From positions 27,404,001 to 27,468,000 of the forward strand of contig CM114275.1 in NCBI GenBank assembly GCA_050084515.1: DNA of 64,000 nucleotides, given 5' to 3'. This DNA comes from Blasia pusilla (taxonomy: Eukaryota; Marchantiophyta; Marchantiopsida; Blasiales). A program made the translations under genes and the position numbers. The first letter of the stretch is position 1. Each line of letters starts with the position of its first letter. Below, piece after piece: positions 22,902 to 35,400 of this stretch. The notes beneath the pieces were generated by a model. The model was not told where the DNA came from and ran no database searches. It saw nothing but the letters and a program-made list of their open reading frames with translations.

Positions 22902-25223
22902 ATTACATGTGGGGTTTAGGGAGGAAAGAGTTTAGGGACCCAAGGAGATGGAACCGGGAATTAGAAGAAATCATGGAGTGAGTGTAGGAACTGCTTGAGC
23001 AAGAAATATCAATGGGGAAAATGTACAGAGGGCAAAAAAAAATTTTAGCCGGTTCATATTCTAGCTACCAGAAAGTTTCCGAGGCTGTCTGAAAAGTTTT
23101 TGAAATCTCCCGAGAAAAAAAATTTTTAAATGGATAATCACTGGAAAAAAAATAATATATCAGATATTTGCCACCTGAAAATTTGTTGCCTTTTTTTCCC
23201 GATTAACATTTCCTAAAACCGTCCTACTTTAAAGTTTCCTGGCAACCAGCGGGTTCCCGCCAAAAACCTCCCCGGACCTTGAGTCGGAGAGTCCCGAGTG
23301 AAGGAGGGCGCTAGATTGTTGGACAGAGGACATAGAAGGGAGCAGGGTTGAATGGGGCAATGAGCCTGAAAGGAGTAAATGCGAAGTAGGGTCGATTAAG
23401 AGAATCAACAAGGAAGGGAAAGCGGGTCCAAAAACGTGGGACGCCGCATATGGCGCCGCGCATAGCCTGGACGTGGAGGTGCAGTAGGGGCAAGAACGAC
23501 GTTGGGCACGGAGGGACGGGGAAGGAAGCTATGAAAGCTCAAGCAGAGCCAATGTTTGGAGAGATCCGGGTTACGAGTAACCCTTCCGGAAGATTTCACG
23601 ATTTTCCGCCCACTGTTTTTGGTCGTCGGCAGGGTTTCTAGGAGAATCTGAGTAGATTTCGGCAACTAGCGGAAATATGGGAAAAGTGCCAGAATTGGAT
23701 TGTTTCCCAATTGGAACTTTCCGGCCAGGGAAGTCGGTTTGCGGCCGGAGTGAATTTTCCAGCTAATGGTTATTTTTTGAGTGCTTTTCCGCCTGCCAGA
23801 AAACTGATGGACGGCAAGATGCGCTAGAGGAGAAGATAGTTTGATCCACACCGTCCCATAAAAATATGTGCCCTAACGCCCATTTAGGGCACCAATGTGA
23901 GCTGTCCGATCTGGATCGGACGGCTAGAAGATGAGGGACCATTTTTTAAGGGGGCTCAACAAGTGGGTGGAGACAACAGTATGGGCCCTCCACACCCTCA
24001 TTCTCCGCTCTCACCCTCTGAGTTCTCTGATCTTCTCTCTCATTCTACATCCGCGACTCCGTGCCAATGATCGGGGAGATATGGGGTTACGAGTATTGCT
24101 AGCCGGTTAAATTTGGGAATTTCCGATTGATTTAAAAGTTTCCTACGAAAACCGGCTGGAATTCGAGTAGGTCCTTTGTATTTCGTATCTCAAAACCAGT
24201 TCAAAATCCGGAATTACCGTTTCCGATTGGACATTCCCGGTGATGGACCGCGTCCCGCGAAAAAACTCCCCGAAGCCTGCTCCGCGCATCCGATTTACTT
24301 GCGGGCCCTCGTTCATTCGGTTCTACCAGCAACGATGCACTGCGCAACCATGGTTGAGTCAACCCTCGACTCCTCGATCTTTCGGTTTTGGATGTTTGGG
24401 ACCTTGGGTCTTCACTGTCCAATAACTCTACTTTACCCTCTCCACGCAACATCGCAAGCTCGTAGCTCATCCGTGACATGTCCGAGTGTTGTCACAACTA
24501 CTGTGCTTAGTGGTAGTGAGTGCTACGTACCTTTCCAACTTTGGTAGTAAGTTCGGCTCTAGCAAAGTTGCCTCTCAGGACTCTTGGGGATTGTCACATT
24601 TTTACTTTGCGGTGCCCGCACATCAGATTTGCTAAGTTTGGATTTTTGGATTTTTCTTTTTCGGATGCTTTTCGGCTTTCACTGGTTCACATTTGGCTGG
24701 CTGGCTATCACATTTCACTTGGCTGAGTTTGCTCTTGGCGACTGTCACTCCGTGGGTTACATTTGCTCACTCACTAGCTCGGCTTCCACATCTGCTCACT
24801 TGGTTGAGTAAAATATCGTTTAGGGTCCGTGTTATCTATCACTGCAATATTTTGTAGATTTTTTTTTCATGGGGCCCTTTGCTTTGGATTATCGATACAG
24901 GCTCTTTTATGATTTGGGCCTCTCTTATAATCGCGTCCCAAGAGGTCCGACATTCAATTTGGGCCAGGGTGTCCCTCTCCTATCCGCAGTCTGTGGGTTG
25001 AAGGCTCTCCATTCTCTTGCTATTTAGTACGTTAGCTTACTTTGCTCTTTATTGCTCTTCGGAGTCTGCAGGCTTGTGTGAAACATCTACTCAGATTTGG
25101 ATCTTAGATTTGTACAAAGAGTTTTGCACCTCGCTACAACCCAAGCTGTTGTTGTCATCCAACAATCTGAATCTCTTCATCCATTGTTTCCTTGCTGCTA
25201 GGTTTAGGGTTCAGGTTTGAAAG
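22902..25223. other. Spacer between the two hAT-like copies
   Basis: No gene was recognised. The stretch has CCGG/GCCGG-rich and homopurine text, a palindrome GTCCGATC-TG-GATCGGAC at ~23907-23924, and a C-rich region (~24000-24600) with TTGGCTGG-type repeats that may be the leader of copy 2. The motif style is similar to 17.9-18.5 kb. Confidence 0.35.
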
Positions 25224-25256
25224 GTGGAAATCCCTTATAAATGCTCACAAGCGCAC

Positions 25257-27206
25257 ATGGCCAAGAGACAAAAGAAAATGACTTCGTTCCAAGGTAAGGA
25301 ACAAATAAACGATGGGCTTGCCATTATCGCATTTTCTGGCTTGTCTAATGATAGAGACGAGCAGCCTCTATCAAGAAGTAGTGCAGCTGTACTTGAAAAA
25401 GTTTGAGTAGCCTAGAAGGATGTATGGTACTCAATGTATGATTGGATTGAGTTTGATTCAGTCCTTGGTAGAATTTTTTGTAAAGTTTGTAAGAAGGGGA
25501 AGGGGAAGAGTGTGTTTGCCAGAGATGGAGCTATTAATTGCAAGGTTTCAGCCTTCACTGATCATGCCAAGTCCAACGAGCACATCAAACTTGCATGGGC
25601 TGCATATGGGGGTAAGAAGTCGATGGCCAAGGCCATTGCCACCACCAACCAAAGCTACAAAGTCGCTCTACTGAAACTGTTAAAGTGCGTCAATACTTTT
25701 GCATCGACAAAAGTATTTTTGGTCAATGCTCCTATTACCAGAGACCTATACCAAGATGAAAAGAGTTGTAGTGAGATGTCTTATTTTCATTAGCCAAGTT
25801 CTGCTTAGAAGAACTCTTGCTAGAGTTCAAGCCTCTCCTTTATTTGGCATTATGATCGATGAGTCAAGTGACTTATCTGTAACAAGGCATTTGGTTGTGT
25901 TTGCCACTTTCATTGAAGAGGGCCAAGCAGAATGTTATTTTCTAGGATTACTTCGTTGCGAATTAAAATGCTCTAATGCTATTTTTGAAACTTTGCCACA
26001 ACTAATCAAAGATAGAGGGTTGGAATCCTCCAAAATGGTAGCATTTGGTTCATATGGTGCCTCAAAAATGGTAGGTATCCAAACATGGGTGGCCTCCCAA
26101 TTGAAGCAAAAGGTAAATCCCTATCTTCTCTCAGTTCATTGTGTAGCCTATAGAAAAAATTTGGCCACTTTGTCAACTGCAAAAGATCATGATTGCAAGT
26201 CAATATCCTTTGAAGTTGATTTGATCTTAAATGTTGTAGTTGGCTACTTTAGAAGGTTTTTCAAGAGAAAAACCATCCTAGCGTCGTTGGAAGAAAAGTT
26301 CAATGACTCCCAGCAACTCATGAAGAGATACCACAAGATTCGATGGTTATCCCGTTGGCAAGCAGTGACCACATTGTGTGATTCTTTAGAATCAGTATTG
26401 ACATAATTTAGAGATATTTTCCCTTCAGAGGACGATGGGAATATTTCAAATTTATTCAATACGTTGAGATCATTCCAAATGATCTATCAATTGTATTTTT
26501 TGGCTGATATTCTTTCCATGCTTGCAAATTTTGAGTAAGATATTTCAATACAAGTTTGTGGATGTTAGCACTATAGGGAGCATTGTCAATTTGGAGATAG
26601 CTAGGATAACCATGAATTTTTTCATGGAAACTCATGACTTGAAACAACCTCATTGGTTCAATCCAATGTCGAGATAACAACCTCATTGGTTCAATGAGAA
26701 TCCTCAATTCTCTACATATACCTTCTCGGCAAGTGGGAATGCATAGTTGTGGATGTAAAGATTTAGATGACTTGTGTGGTTTTTTTGGAGCTCAATTGCC
26801 ATTGCTAGGTCAATTGCAATTGGCTCTCATTAATTCTCCAATTATTAAGCAAGAGTTTCAGTCTTTCAAATTGATGGCTACCATTGAGTGGAAGGATTGC
26901 AACTTCAGAGACTTGTGGGCTATGTTAAGTTAGAGTCCTTCCTTGTAAGGTAAGTTTTCCAATTTGTTGATTTTGGAAAATGTAGCTAGGGTCCAATATG
27001 TTAGTACTGCCATATGTGAGAGAGCATGTTCCATTCAGAACATGATAAAGACTAAATATCGTAATAGGTTGACCACTAAGTACTTAGATGTTGTCTTGAG
27101 GATTGCCTTAAAAGAGCCTTCCTCTGATTTTGAGGAGATGTTGTCTAAGTCTGTGGTATTATGGAAGAATTCTACTCATTTTCGGTACTTATTTGCAAAT
27201 CCATGA
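25257..27206 (+). pseudogene. hAT/DUF4371-type transposase-like gene, copy 2 (broken)
   Basis: Homologous to copy 1 along its length, starting from the same MAKRQ start. It is broken by stops near 25405 and 25417, a frameshift near 25780, a TAA at ~26404 and further shifts near 26530. An internal deletion of ~90 codons follows the NFxMExHDL motif. The zinc finger (FCKVCKKGKG...HAKSNEH) and IMIDES are kept, but the second catalytic Asp is Tyr (FGSYGAS). The hAT C-terminal motif (AICERACSIQN) remains. A stretch of unrelated sequence fills the deletion junction. It cannot make an active transposase. Confidence 0.87.
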
Positions 27207-27280
27207 TAGATATATCTCCCCGAATGAAGAAGTGGAAGCCACTGAAATCTCTATAGATTAGAAGACTTTAGGAAGTAGGA

Positions 27281-27327
27281 CCCTTCTTGAATACTTGGAG
27301 CCATGAGGCTCCAAGTATTCAAGAGGG
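27281..27327 (+). ncRNA. Hairpin downstream of hAT-like copy 2
   Basis: Arms 27281-27302 and 27307-27327 pair almost completely (one bulged T), with a 4-nt ATGA loop. It corresponds in position to 22788-22842, but most of the arm sequence differs, so pairing is kept while sequence is not. Confidence 0.6.
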
Positions 27328-27332
27328 AAAGG

Positions 27333-27386
27333 ATCCTTGGCTCCCAACTGGTGGGAGTTTTGACAGGTTCAACTCATGCCAGGGAT
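27333..27386 (+). ncRNA. tRNA-like fold lacking an anticodon arm (copy 2)
   Basis: Same layout as 22847-22901. The acceptor-like stem 27333-27340 with 27379-27386 keeps all eight pairs, including one T-G wobble. The D-arm-like stem CTCCC/GGGAG (27341-27345 with 27353-27357) is one pair longer than in copy 1. The T-arm-like CAGG-TTCAACT-CATG (27364-27378) has one mismatch. It begins 5 nt after the hairpin, against 4 nt in copy 1. Confidence 0.55.
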
Positions 27387-27415
27387 GACTTTATGAAATG
27401 GTTTAGGAGATAGAA

Positions 27416-27640
27416 AAGAAATCAGCTGCATGTTTAGTTCAAGAAGAAGAATTTGCTATCAGGATTGTGGATTTTCCACTTTTGGATTGTGGAGAATAGG
27501 AGTGACTTCATAATGTTTCACTAGAAAAGAAATCATCTGCATGTTTAGTTCAGGTATTTGCTTTCAAGATTCTGGATTTTGCATTTTTGGATATGGAGAA
27601 TAGAAGGAGTGACTTCATAATATTTTCCGGGTGATTTCCA
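27416..27640 (+). repeat. ~115-bp tandem duplication
   Basis: AAGAAATCAGCTGCATGTTTAG at ~27417 recurs as AAGAAATCATCTGCATG... at ~27528, each followed by a GATT(G/C)TGGATTTT block and GGAGTGACTTCATAAT. It lies just beyond the hairpin module of copy 2. Confidence 0.7.
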
Positions 27641-29442
27641 AAAAGCCAATTTTTGGCAGGCTGCTAAAATTTTGGCCGGAAATTGGCTAGGGGAAAAAAA
27701 CCAGAAATATGAAGAGGAAAAAATATTTTTTGGATTTTAAGTTACAAAAAAAAATCCAGAAATAAAGAGGAAAGTGGAAAACCTTCCAGCTATGACCGGT
27801 ACCTTTAAAAAAACTGATAAAATATCACTTTTTCCAGTAATAGTCCGATAATTTTATTTAAACTCCCCGAACCTTGAGCAAAGCTTGATGGAAGGAGGGA
27901 AATGGATGGCGGGACCGGACCGGATTTAGCGGATCTGGGGCTTAAAGGCCACAAGCTAAGATTAAATAAAGGTCTAAGGCAAGAGATAGAAGATAAGGAC
28001 ACATGCACAAAGGCTCAGGTGCGCCAAATAGGGAGGCGATCCTATGGGCACTACTTGAAGACAATTGGAGGTTGTAAGGGAGAGCTAGCACAATGTAGGA
28101 GTAGCTAGGCCTAGCCGCATAGGGCCACGTGCCTAGAGTGTAGTTTTGAAGTCGGCCATACATGGTTGCTAGGGTCAAAAGGAGACAATGGTTGAGCGCC
28201 ACACTTGGTTGGGTTACCGATTTGGAACGTTAGACGTGGTGCGTAGGTGACTATGGTAGGCTAGATCCAAGATTGAGTGGGCTAACGTGGTGGGTTTTGG
28301 ATGAGGTCGGGAAGCTAACGCGGTAGGTAGTCAACCACGTAACATCCTAGGTGAAAGGAGGTGGTTTGGGGGCATTTCTTAGAGCTTTTGTGACTTGGAA
28401 TGTTCGAGTGGTGCTCGTAAGTGGTGGAGAGAATGTGCAAAGGGGTGTTAGGGGTGGAGACACGTGCTGCTCCACTGGGTGGAGCAGCACGTGTAGTCCG
28501 TATCCACTGACAAGAGATTCGACGTGCTGCTCGAGGAGATTGTCATGTCGTAGAGATTTCTACACCACATGGAGCAATCAGCGTTGACCATGAAATTTAG
28601 TGATGGCAGGCATATTCAAGTTACCCGTTCAAGTCTCTTTTCCCGCACTTGTCTCATGTCATTGATTGTGTTGGGTATCAAGTACAGCTTAGGCTAGATG
28701 GGTGTAGTGATGGTGACGAGTATAGATTCCTTGCATGTGTAGCATGTATGTGGATAGAGGGCCGTTGACCGAGTAGCGGTCACGTGTATGACCCGAAAGT
28801 GTGACAATGACTTAGGTGAGCTAGTTCAGAAGGCTCATGGTGAGCCCAAGTGTTGAGTGTACATTAGGCCACGTGTGTCGTCATGGGATTATCATTAGCA
28901 TATGTCATGTAGTGAGGAGTGTGAGAGACTCTCGATGAGTCCGAGTGCTTGACCGGGTGAGATAGGGTTTTCATTACGGCACTCTTTCACAATTTAGAAG
29001 AACGGGGTAGTTTGAGCATTAGTATTGGATTTATATTGAGTGGAGTGAGGTATCAAGGGATTTTGAATGAGTAATCACCCCAACTCTCTTCCATGGTTGG
29101 ATCGTCATCAATCAACGGGTCTAGTGACATGATCGTAGAGAGAGAGAGACAATGTCACATGGAGGAATATGGATGACATAGGCCATGGGGGTTGGCGTCA
29201 TTTCTTGGGTGCGATAGGCACCATTGATCTTGATGACTTCAACTAAAAGTTTGACACATGGTGCAACTTCCAGGAGATACGAGCCCTTCTGTGTTTCAAC
29301 CCTTTCATGATGTGAAAGGGTTTGTTCTAGCATTTAGAGGGTCCTCCAATGGATAACTACATGGAGTTCCGATCTTTACACTCACTAGAGATCGATGCCA
29401 TGAGGATATATTGGGCTCTAAGGTATATGGCCTCAAGGCGTA
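27641..29442. other. Intergenic DNA
   Basis: No gene was recognised. It includes CCGG-type text like that near 23.0 kb (27630-27860) and the hairpin listed at 28459-28495. Confidence 0.35.
28459..28495. repeat. 16-bp perfect hairpin with G-boxes in both arms
   Basis: ACACGTGCTGCTCCAC and its reverse complement are separated by three bases (28460-28475 and 28479-28494). Each arm carries CACGTG, the plant G-box core, and GACGTGCTGCTCGAG follows at ~28520. No gene lies next to it. Confidence 0.65.
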
Positions 29443-29520
29443 TGTCGTGTGCATACACATCGCTACATACCATACATTGTTGTCATCGAACATACACACA
29501 AACACACACGATCCCATGTT
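29443..29520 (-). mobile_element. Fragment of the same LTR family, inverted
   Basis: TGTCGTGTGCATACACATCG and the following ATACATTGTTGTCA resemble the reverse complement of the right end of the complete LTR at 62908-63517. The match fades after ~60 bp. Confidence 0.45.
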
Positions 29521-29719
29521 AACTCATGGCATCCAAATAACGAGACGAGAAGTACCAAAATATCTCCAATAAATCAATTAGATCTCACATCAATGTCTCA
29601 CACAAACTCTCCATGGTGTGCACTCTCTCTCATGTCAAACCAAACCCACTCTCCTAATGAGAGGCTTGGATTACACACACAAGGCAAGGAGGACCATAGC
29701 TCCCACAATTGGGAAGGAG

Positions 29720-30258
29720 CTACCAAGGCATCAAGATTGGGTGAGAGTTTGAGCGATGTTAGATGAGGTTGGCGACAAGTTTGTTGTGTTGAGAACATCG
29801 ACTCTGAAGATTTCCCTATTTTGTTCTTTGTCAGCCAAATGACGTGTTGATCGAATCAACGGTCACCTGGTAACATGTGCACGCATGTTACCATTTAGAG
29901 GCTATTTTGGGGAAAGAGCCTCTTGGATCTTCCCAAGGCTATAAGAGAGGTAGATATGGCTTTCCCAAGCCATATTTCTCATGTTGGGCCTTAGGAGCAC
30001 CTCTCTTATTTTGTATGTAGTAGGAACTAGAGTGCTAGCATCGGAATTCCCTCTAACAGAAAGTGGATATGGCTCGTTATGCCGATGTAGATTCGAGAGT
30101 GGAGGTGGCCTTGTGAGATGTTTTTACTCTGATTTTATTGTGTGATCTCGATATATATGAGTGAGTATGTTTTGTTTATGAGTGGATCGACCCGTCTGTT
30201 GGGAAGATCGGTGTTGTGTGATGTGTAGATGTGACTAGCGATGTGTATGTATACAACA
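29720..30258 (+). mobile_element. LTR, copy 2
   Basis: It shares the ordered blocks of copy 1 and copy 3, including GGATCTTCCCAAGGCTATAA, TTTCTCATGTTGGGCC, GGAGCACCTCTC, CGATGTAGATTCGAG, GAGTGGATCGACCCGT and GGAAGATCGGTGTTGTGTG, and ends near CAACA at 30258. The left boundary is uncertain because its first ~100 bp are diverged. Confidence 0.7.
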
Positions 30259-32291
30259 AAGCGATATGTTTCCTATATGATTGTTCATTTTGTGGTCTCT
30301 TTGATGGTGTACATATAAATATGATGATCTCTATATTATGTGTGGTGTTAGTATACGTTTGTGCAAAGTTCAACAAAATATGCAGGTTTTTAGTTTCCAT
30401 GTAGGTAAAAAAGTAGTGTCGTGTCAATAATAGGATGTTCAACAAAAAATTAAAAATTCTAGATTGAATTTTTGGGAATATGACTTCTATACTAATAACG
30501 GAGGGGCAATCCTCCATAGTGGCACCTCTTTCAATGATGCAAGTCAAATGCATGTCATCTGAATAGAAAGAATTAAGGGTGATGAAGGATAATTAAGTTA
30601 AGGGATGGAAGGGAGCAGAATTTTTATTTTAGAAAATTTTATTGAAAATTCCATTTATGCAAAACCTTATGTTTGCATGTATGTGAATCATAATGTTGCA
30701 ACAATATACATTGTATTACCATGGTTAAGTGCTCCACATTGTAAATTTCTAAAACCTAAGCCATGTGACATGAGAAGAAAATTTGACATATTTCCAAAAC
30801 TAATCAAATAATGATATGTATTTTTTCCCAAACGCCATCTTATGCATGTGTAGGGTGAGTTAATTTTTTAAGTTAAGAAAGTCCCCTCTTATAATAATAA
30901 AATTATCTATCAAGTTAATTTAAATAAATATATAAATGGTTGAAAATTCTATCAATTGGGCGTATAATTTGTAAGAAAGATGATCTCTTATGCTAACATA
31001 AATTACATAGTGTAAGCCTCCATTGATTAATTCTCAAATGCCATTTTAAATCAATTTTAAACAATTTCGTGAGGTTAGAATCTTATCAATTAAGTGTGAA
31101 AAGAAGAAGAATTTGCAAAACAAAAAGGATTGACGAATATGTGAAAAGTGAAACCTAAGAGAAATTAATAAGCAATTTTGAATTCCAATTCATAAAAGAA
31201 TAATTGCTACTTTAATTTGAATCGCGTCTAAACTCACTTCCTTCCTCAACGACTAGCTCTGAAGAAATTTAACCCCATCCGTACAAGAGCCATGGTGTTT
31301 AAAGCCTCCAAGGAGAGATGATTTCATTTTGAAATCATCTCTCCTCTTAACACATGTTCTAATCGAATAAAATCATCGGTCAACCTCTAATTCAACCCTG
31401 CACAAGATAATTAAATAATATACATAAATGCATCCCCTGCACAAACTCAAGGGAGAGATTCAAGGGAGGAGTCATCAAAGCTTCGACGGCGTTTATCCCC
31501 ATATGGGACTGGTTGGAATTTAGCACACAAACCAGTCCAAGTGCTTCATTCACATGGATCTCGAATCCAGCTGGCCTATGATGATGATCATGATGAACGT
31601 CACATTCGCAATCTGATTATTTATTTGCAATCTTGAAGTATGATTGACCTCGCGAGATCATGAACCGCAAAATCCCTTTGTTACCACATAAATGCTATCA
31701 GTGTAGAAGACCTACAACTCCTGGCCCAACTAATACTTGAGTGGAGGAATCAATAAAGACCAAAACCGATAATGATTGATCTGAAATGACGTAGTACTAA
31801 CTGTTCAGATAAGTAGGGCAAGAATTGCCATGGATCTATTTTGGAGATGTTCTTAGTATGTAATATTAAGACTAGAATTTAGTATGAGAGTGTAGCTGCT
31901 GTGTACACTACGTATCTTACATTCTTACTTTTTGAACATCTCCATTTACATTTTCTTAACGTTTACAAGATTTGATTTATTTTCTTTTTTCATATTTTCC
32001 AGTTTATTTTTATTAATTTTTAAACTATTCTTCCTAGTAAGGAGAGAATGAATTTTGTCTTGCAGCGGCTGAAAGAATCCAAACTAGCACTGGCTTGACA
32101 AATCTGGGAAAATTAGCACCGGATATCGACAGTAGCGGAACGCCTTACGTAGATTTTGTTTTCAAGGAAATAGATTCCGCCTGAGGCTAAGTTCCGCACT
32201 GAAAACAGCATATTGAAATTTGAATCTGATAAAGGTGAACGATATGACTTTACTCTGCTCAACAGCAATCCAGTCAATAAAGTACGGAGTG
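30259..32291. other. AT-rich intergenic DNA downstream of XTH
   Basis: A Helitron-like 5' start (TCTATACTAATAACGGAGG) lies at 30486. A 16-bp hairpin lies at 31311-31345. Otherwise only short open frames are present. The last few hundred bases may hold the XTH 3'UTR. Confidence 0.4.
31311..31345. repeat. 16-bp perfect hairpin
   Basis: Arms 31311-31326 and 31330-31345 are exact complements around a TTT loop (core GAGAGATGATTTCA). There is no T-run typical of a Pol III stop. Confidence 0.6.
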
Positions 32292-32491
32292 AAGTTCACG
32301 ATGATACCAAGTTCCACGTGACTTGAAGATCTCGAGATTCAGCTAACAATCTGGCTAGCGTTGTGTTAATCTGAAGAACGCGATCATATGAGTTCTCTGC
32401 CCAGGGACTCAAGCAAGCCGTACTGTATAATTGAAAGGTGAAGTACGAAGTGCCAACATAGCAAAGTTGACGTTGGCTCATTGGTGTCTGA

Positions 32492-35400
32492 TCAATCTCC
32501 TCGAAGGGGTTGGGTACTTGATGGTGGCTCACTGAAAGAGGTTGGCGCAGACGCGTAGACGACACGCTTAGGGTTATGGTCTCTTGATCTGGAAGATTCT
32601 CGCTCTGCTAAGCATTCTGGAACTTCTGTAAGATCTGGGTACCGTTTAGTGTCGTTGCAGTAAGTGTAAAATCTATGATTTATCTGTACCCAGTGAAGTG
32701 CATAAAGCTGTTGTCTACTTAATCCAGGAGGAATGTTATCATCGAAAATCGCTGGGCAAGCTTCTGGTGAAACTGAAGGGTTGAAATTCGAGCAACCACT
32801 AAGTATAAAATTTGAGTATGTAGCAACAAAAGGTTGATATGCGTAGTTCACTCTATATCGTCCTCCATCTGTGGCCCAACGAGAGGCATCCCATATTGTG
32901 GCGTACAAGGACATGTGCTTTGAAGGATATTCACTTCCCATCTCCACCATATTCGGAAACTCCCAGATTGGAATGCTGTCTACGAAAAATCTGCACGTGT
33001 CCGGAGCAACGTGTGAGTAACCTTTGGGTCTACGTGTAAATTTTAAATCCATGCTCTCTGATAAATCGTGGATACATCCTCTAAAACTGTAACAACTCGG
33101 TATCAATTAAGGATATATCATCAGCACATACAATATCTATAGCCAGATAAAATCATTCTAAACTAGCGCCGCTACGTCGTTATACGTTCGAAGAGTCATA
33201 GCAAGAATTTTCAAGAATGAAACACAAATAAGTGTTCTCGTCGACGTCTGAAGCCTTCACGAGAGAATTTATTTACAATTAAGCATTCTCACACGGTAGG
33301 AGTTCAACAATCAAGCTGCTTACTACATATCGACCCAGAAATTTGAAATCGACGCTCTCTCAAATCCATGCGGAGATTTCGAGTATGAACACATAAATGT
33401 TTTTGACTAAATGGATTCGAAATGCGAGCTTTTGATGGAAATTTGAAGAGTATCGTACTTCAAGAATTTTGAGAACGGAAGTACACTCCTTGACCGGTAC
33501 TTGATCAAGAGATACACGAATCATCAGACCACTTCCGAGAGATCCTATGCAGAGTGTTTGTGATAAAAATGATAAGAGAGGGGCATACACAGTATGATTC
33601 GCTGTCCAGAGGAAGCTGTAATTGTGAAAGTCTTCTGTAGGATCAAACCAGAGACGAAATCGCTGCTCTCGCCCTATATCGGTTCTGCCATCACTATAAA
33701 TATTGGTTTGGATTGTATAAGGCTCTCCAGGTACAGTACCCAAGAATTCGAAGTCAAATTCGTCGTGATTTTCTGGAAACTCCTCGTTGTTCGACATCTA
33801 AAAAATGCAAGTAGATCAACAGATTAGTGTGCAACTAGCGAACTGACCACCAAACAATGTTATGGTCCATAGAACCACAGCTCATATAGAATTCTGTAGT
33901 AGAGGCCCGGTTTCTTGTGCTCTACGATCTGACGGATAAACAATACGCAGAAACAATTTCTGAGTGACTCAAGAGTTGATGTGGGGGAAGCACATAAAAC
34001 GTAGTGACCACGCCTGCCGAATAGTTTCCCGGGAGCTTAACAGAAACGCTGAAGAAACCATGATAGTATGTCTCTATTGACTTGATCGCGCAACCTGCAA
34101 TAGCACACCCACGTGTTGGCTGCTTAGTTAACATCAAGAATGTACGCGAGACCGGTGTACCAGAGCGTAGGGTCTACGGTCGCAACGAAATATGCATGCA
34201 CCCATGAATTCTACTTCTCGTGAGGGAGAGATTCTCCCTACGATCAGTGTACAGCAAAGAAGGGTCCCAAAGCCCAGAAAGCCTTCCTGTAGAATAGAAA
34301 ATCAAATCGAATCTTAGAATTTTGCTACGACCAGAACTTATATTAAAGAGTCCATAGACTTAAAAATAAATAAAGAAAATCTTTAAATTCTCCTTTAAGT
34401 TTTCCTTTTCGGTCCTCTGGGCGTCCTCAATACCATAAATCAGATCATTCTTTCGTTCTGTGCAAAGATATATACCACTGGATGACAGTTCAAATCACCA
34501 CGCTATGATTTTCATGCAAATTAGAAATACCATCGCTCCGAAGTTGTCAACGGTTGTCTACGGAGCTGTTCTCCAAGTACAATACTAAAGAATCAGATCC
34601 ACTACCCGAAGCTTTTACAAGGACTAGTAATATATTTTGAAATTCTAACTCAGACGATGTCTATGCGTAGGAAGAACTTCTTGGCCAACTCGTAGAATCT
34701 TCACACCAGTGAACACTCCATGATCTATCTGTGTGGCCAATTGAATTACTGGAGGATAGTTCAGTCATGACGTCTGCAAGATGGTCACCAGGGTAGAGAG
34801 TCGTCCTATTTACACACAAACCTATACCAACTGCAGAGCTGTTCCAAAATTGTAATATCTTGTATCTTTAGAGAAACTGTTAGGTAGTACTAACGAGACC
34901 GGTACCAGAAGTTCGCACCAAATATTACTTCACACGAGTGGGAAAAAAAAACCTATGAATCCAGGTGGCTTTTGAAGACTGTAACTTCCAAAGTTGATGT
35001 CCAACTTGACTTTCACCGCACCCGAATTCAACTTGGCGGGGACTGGCTGCAGTCTGCTGATTAGATTTGTCTCGATGAGAATCGGAAGGATGAGCGAGCT
35101 AGAAATTGAACGTATAGAGCCTGATCTGCAATTTCTTCAATCCTCGCGTGGTACGCTCTTTAATTCGAGCTGTCTACAAATTGTTGTCCAAGCAACTCTT
35201 CCGGTTCCAACCAAATCTATCGGTGATTTGAAAAGCAATTCGATCAGAAGATGGCTTTAACCTCTAGTTACAAGATGACCTAGCATCGTCGGAAACTGCT
35301 ATGGTCTCTATAGAGAGCATATGAACCAATGGTCTCTATACCTGATATTGCGTCAAGTTTCAGCTTCACATTTGACTCGTCCTGAGAAACCTCCGCGTGA

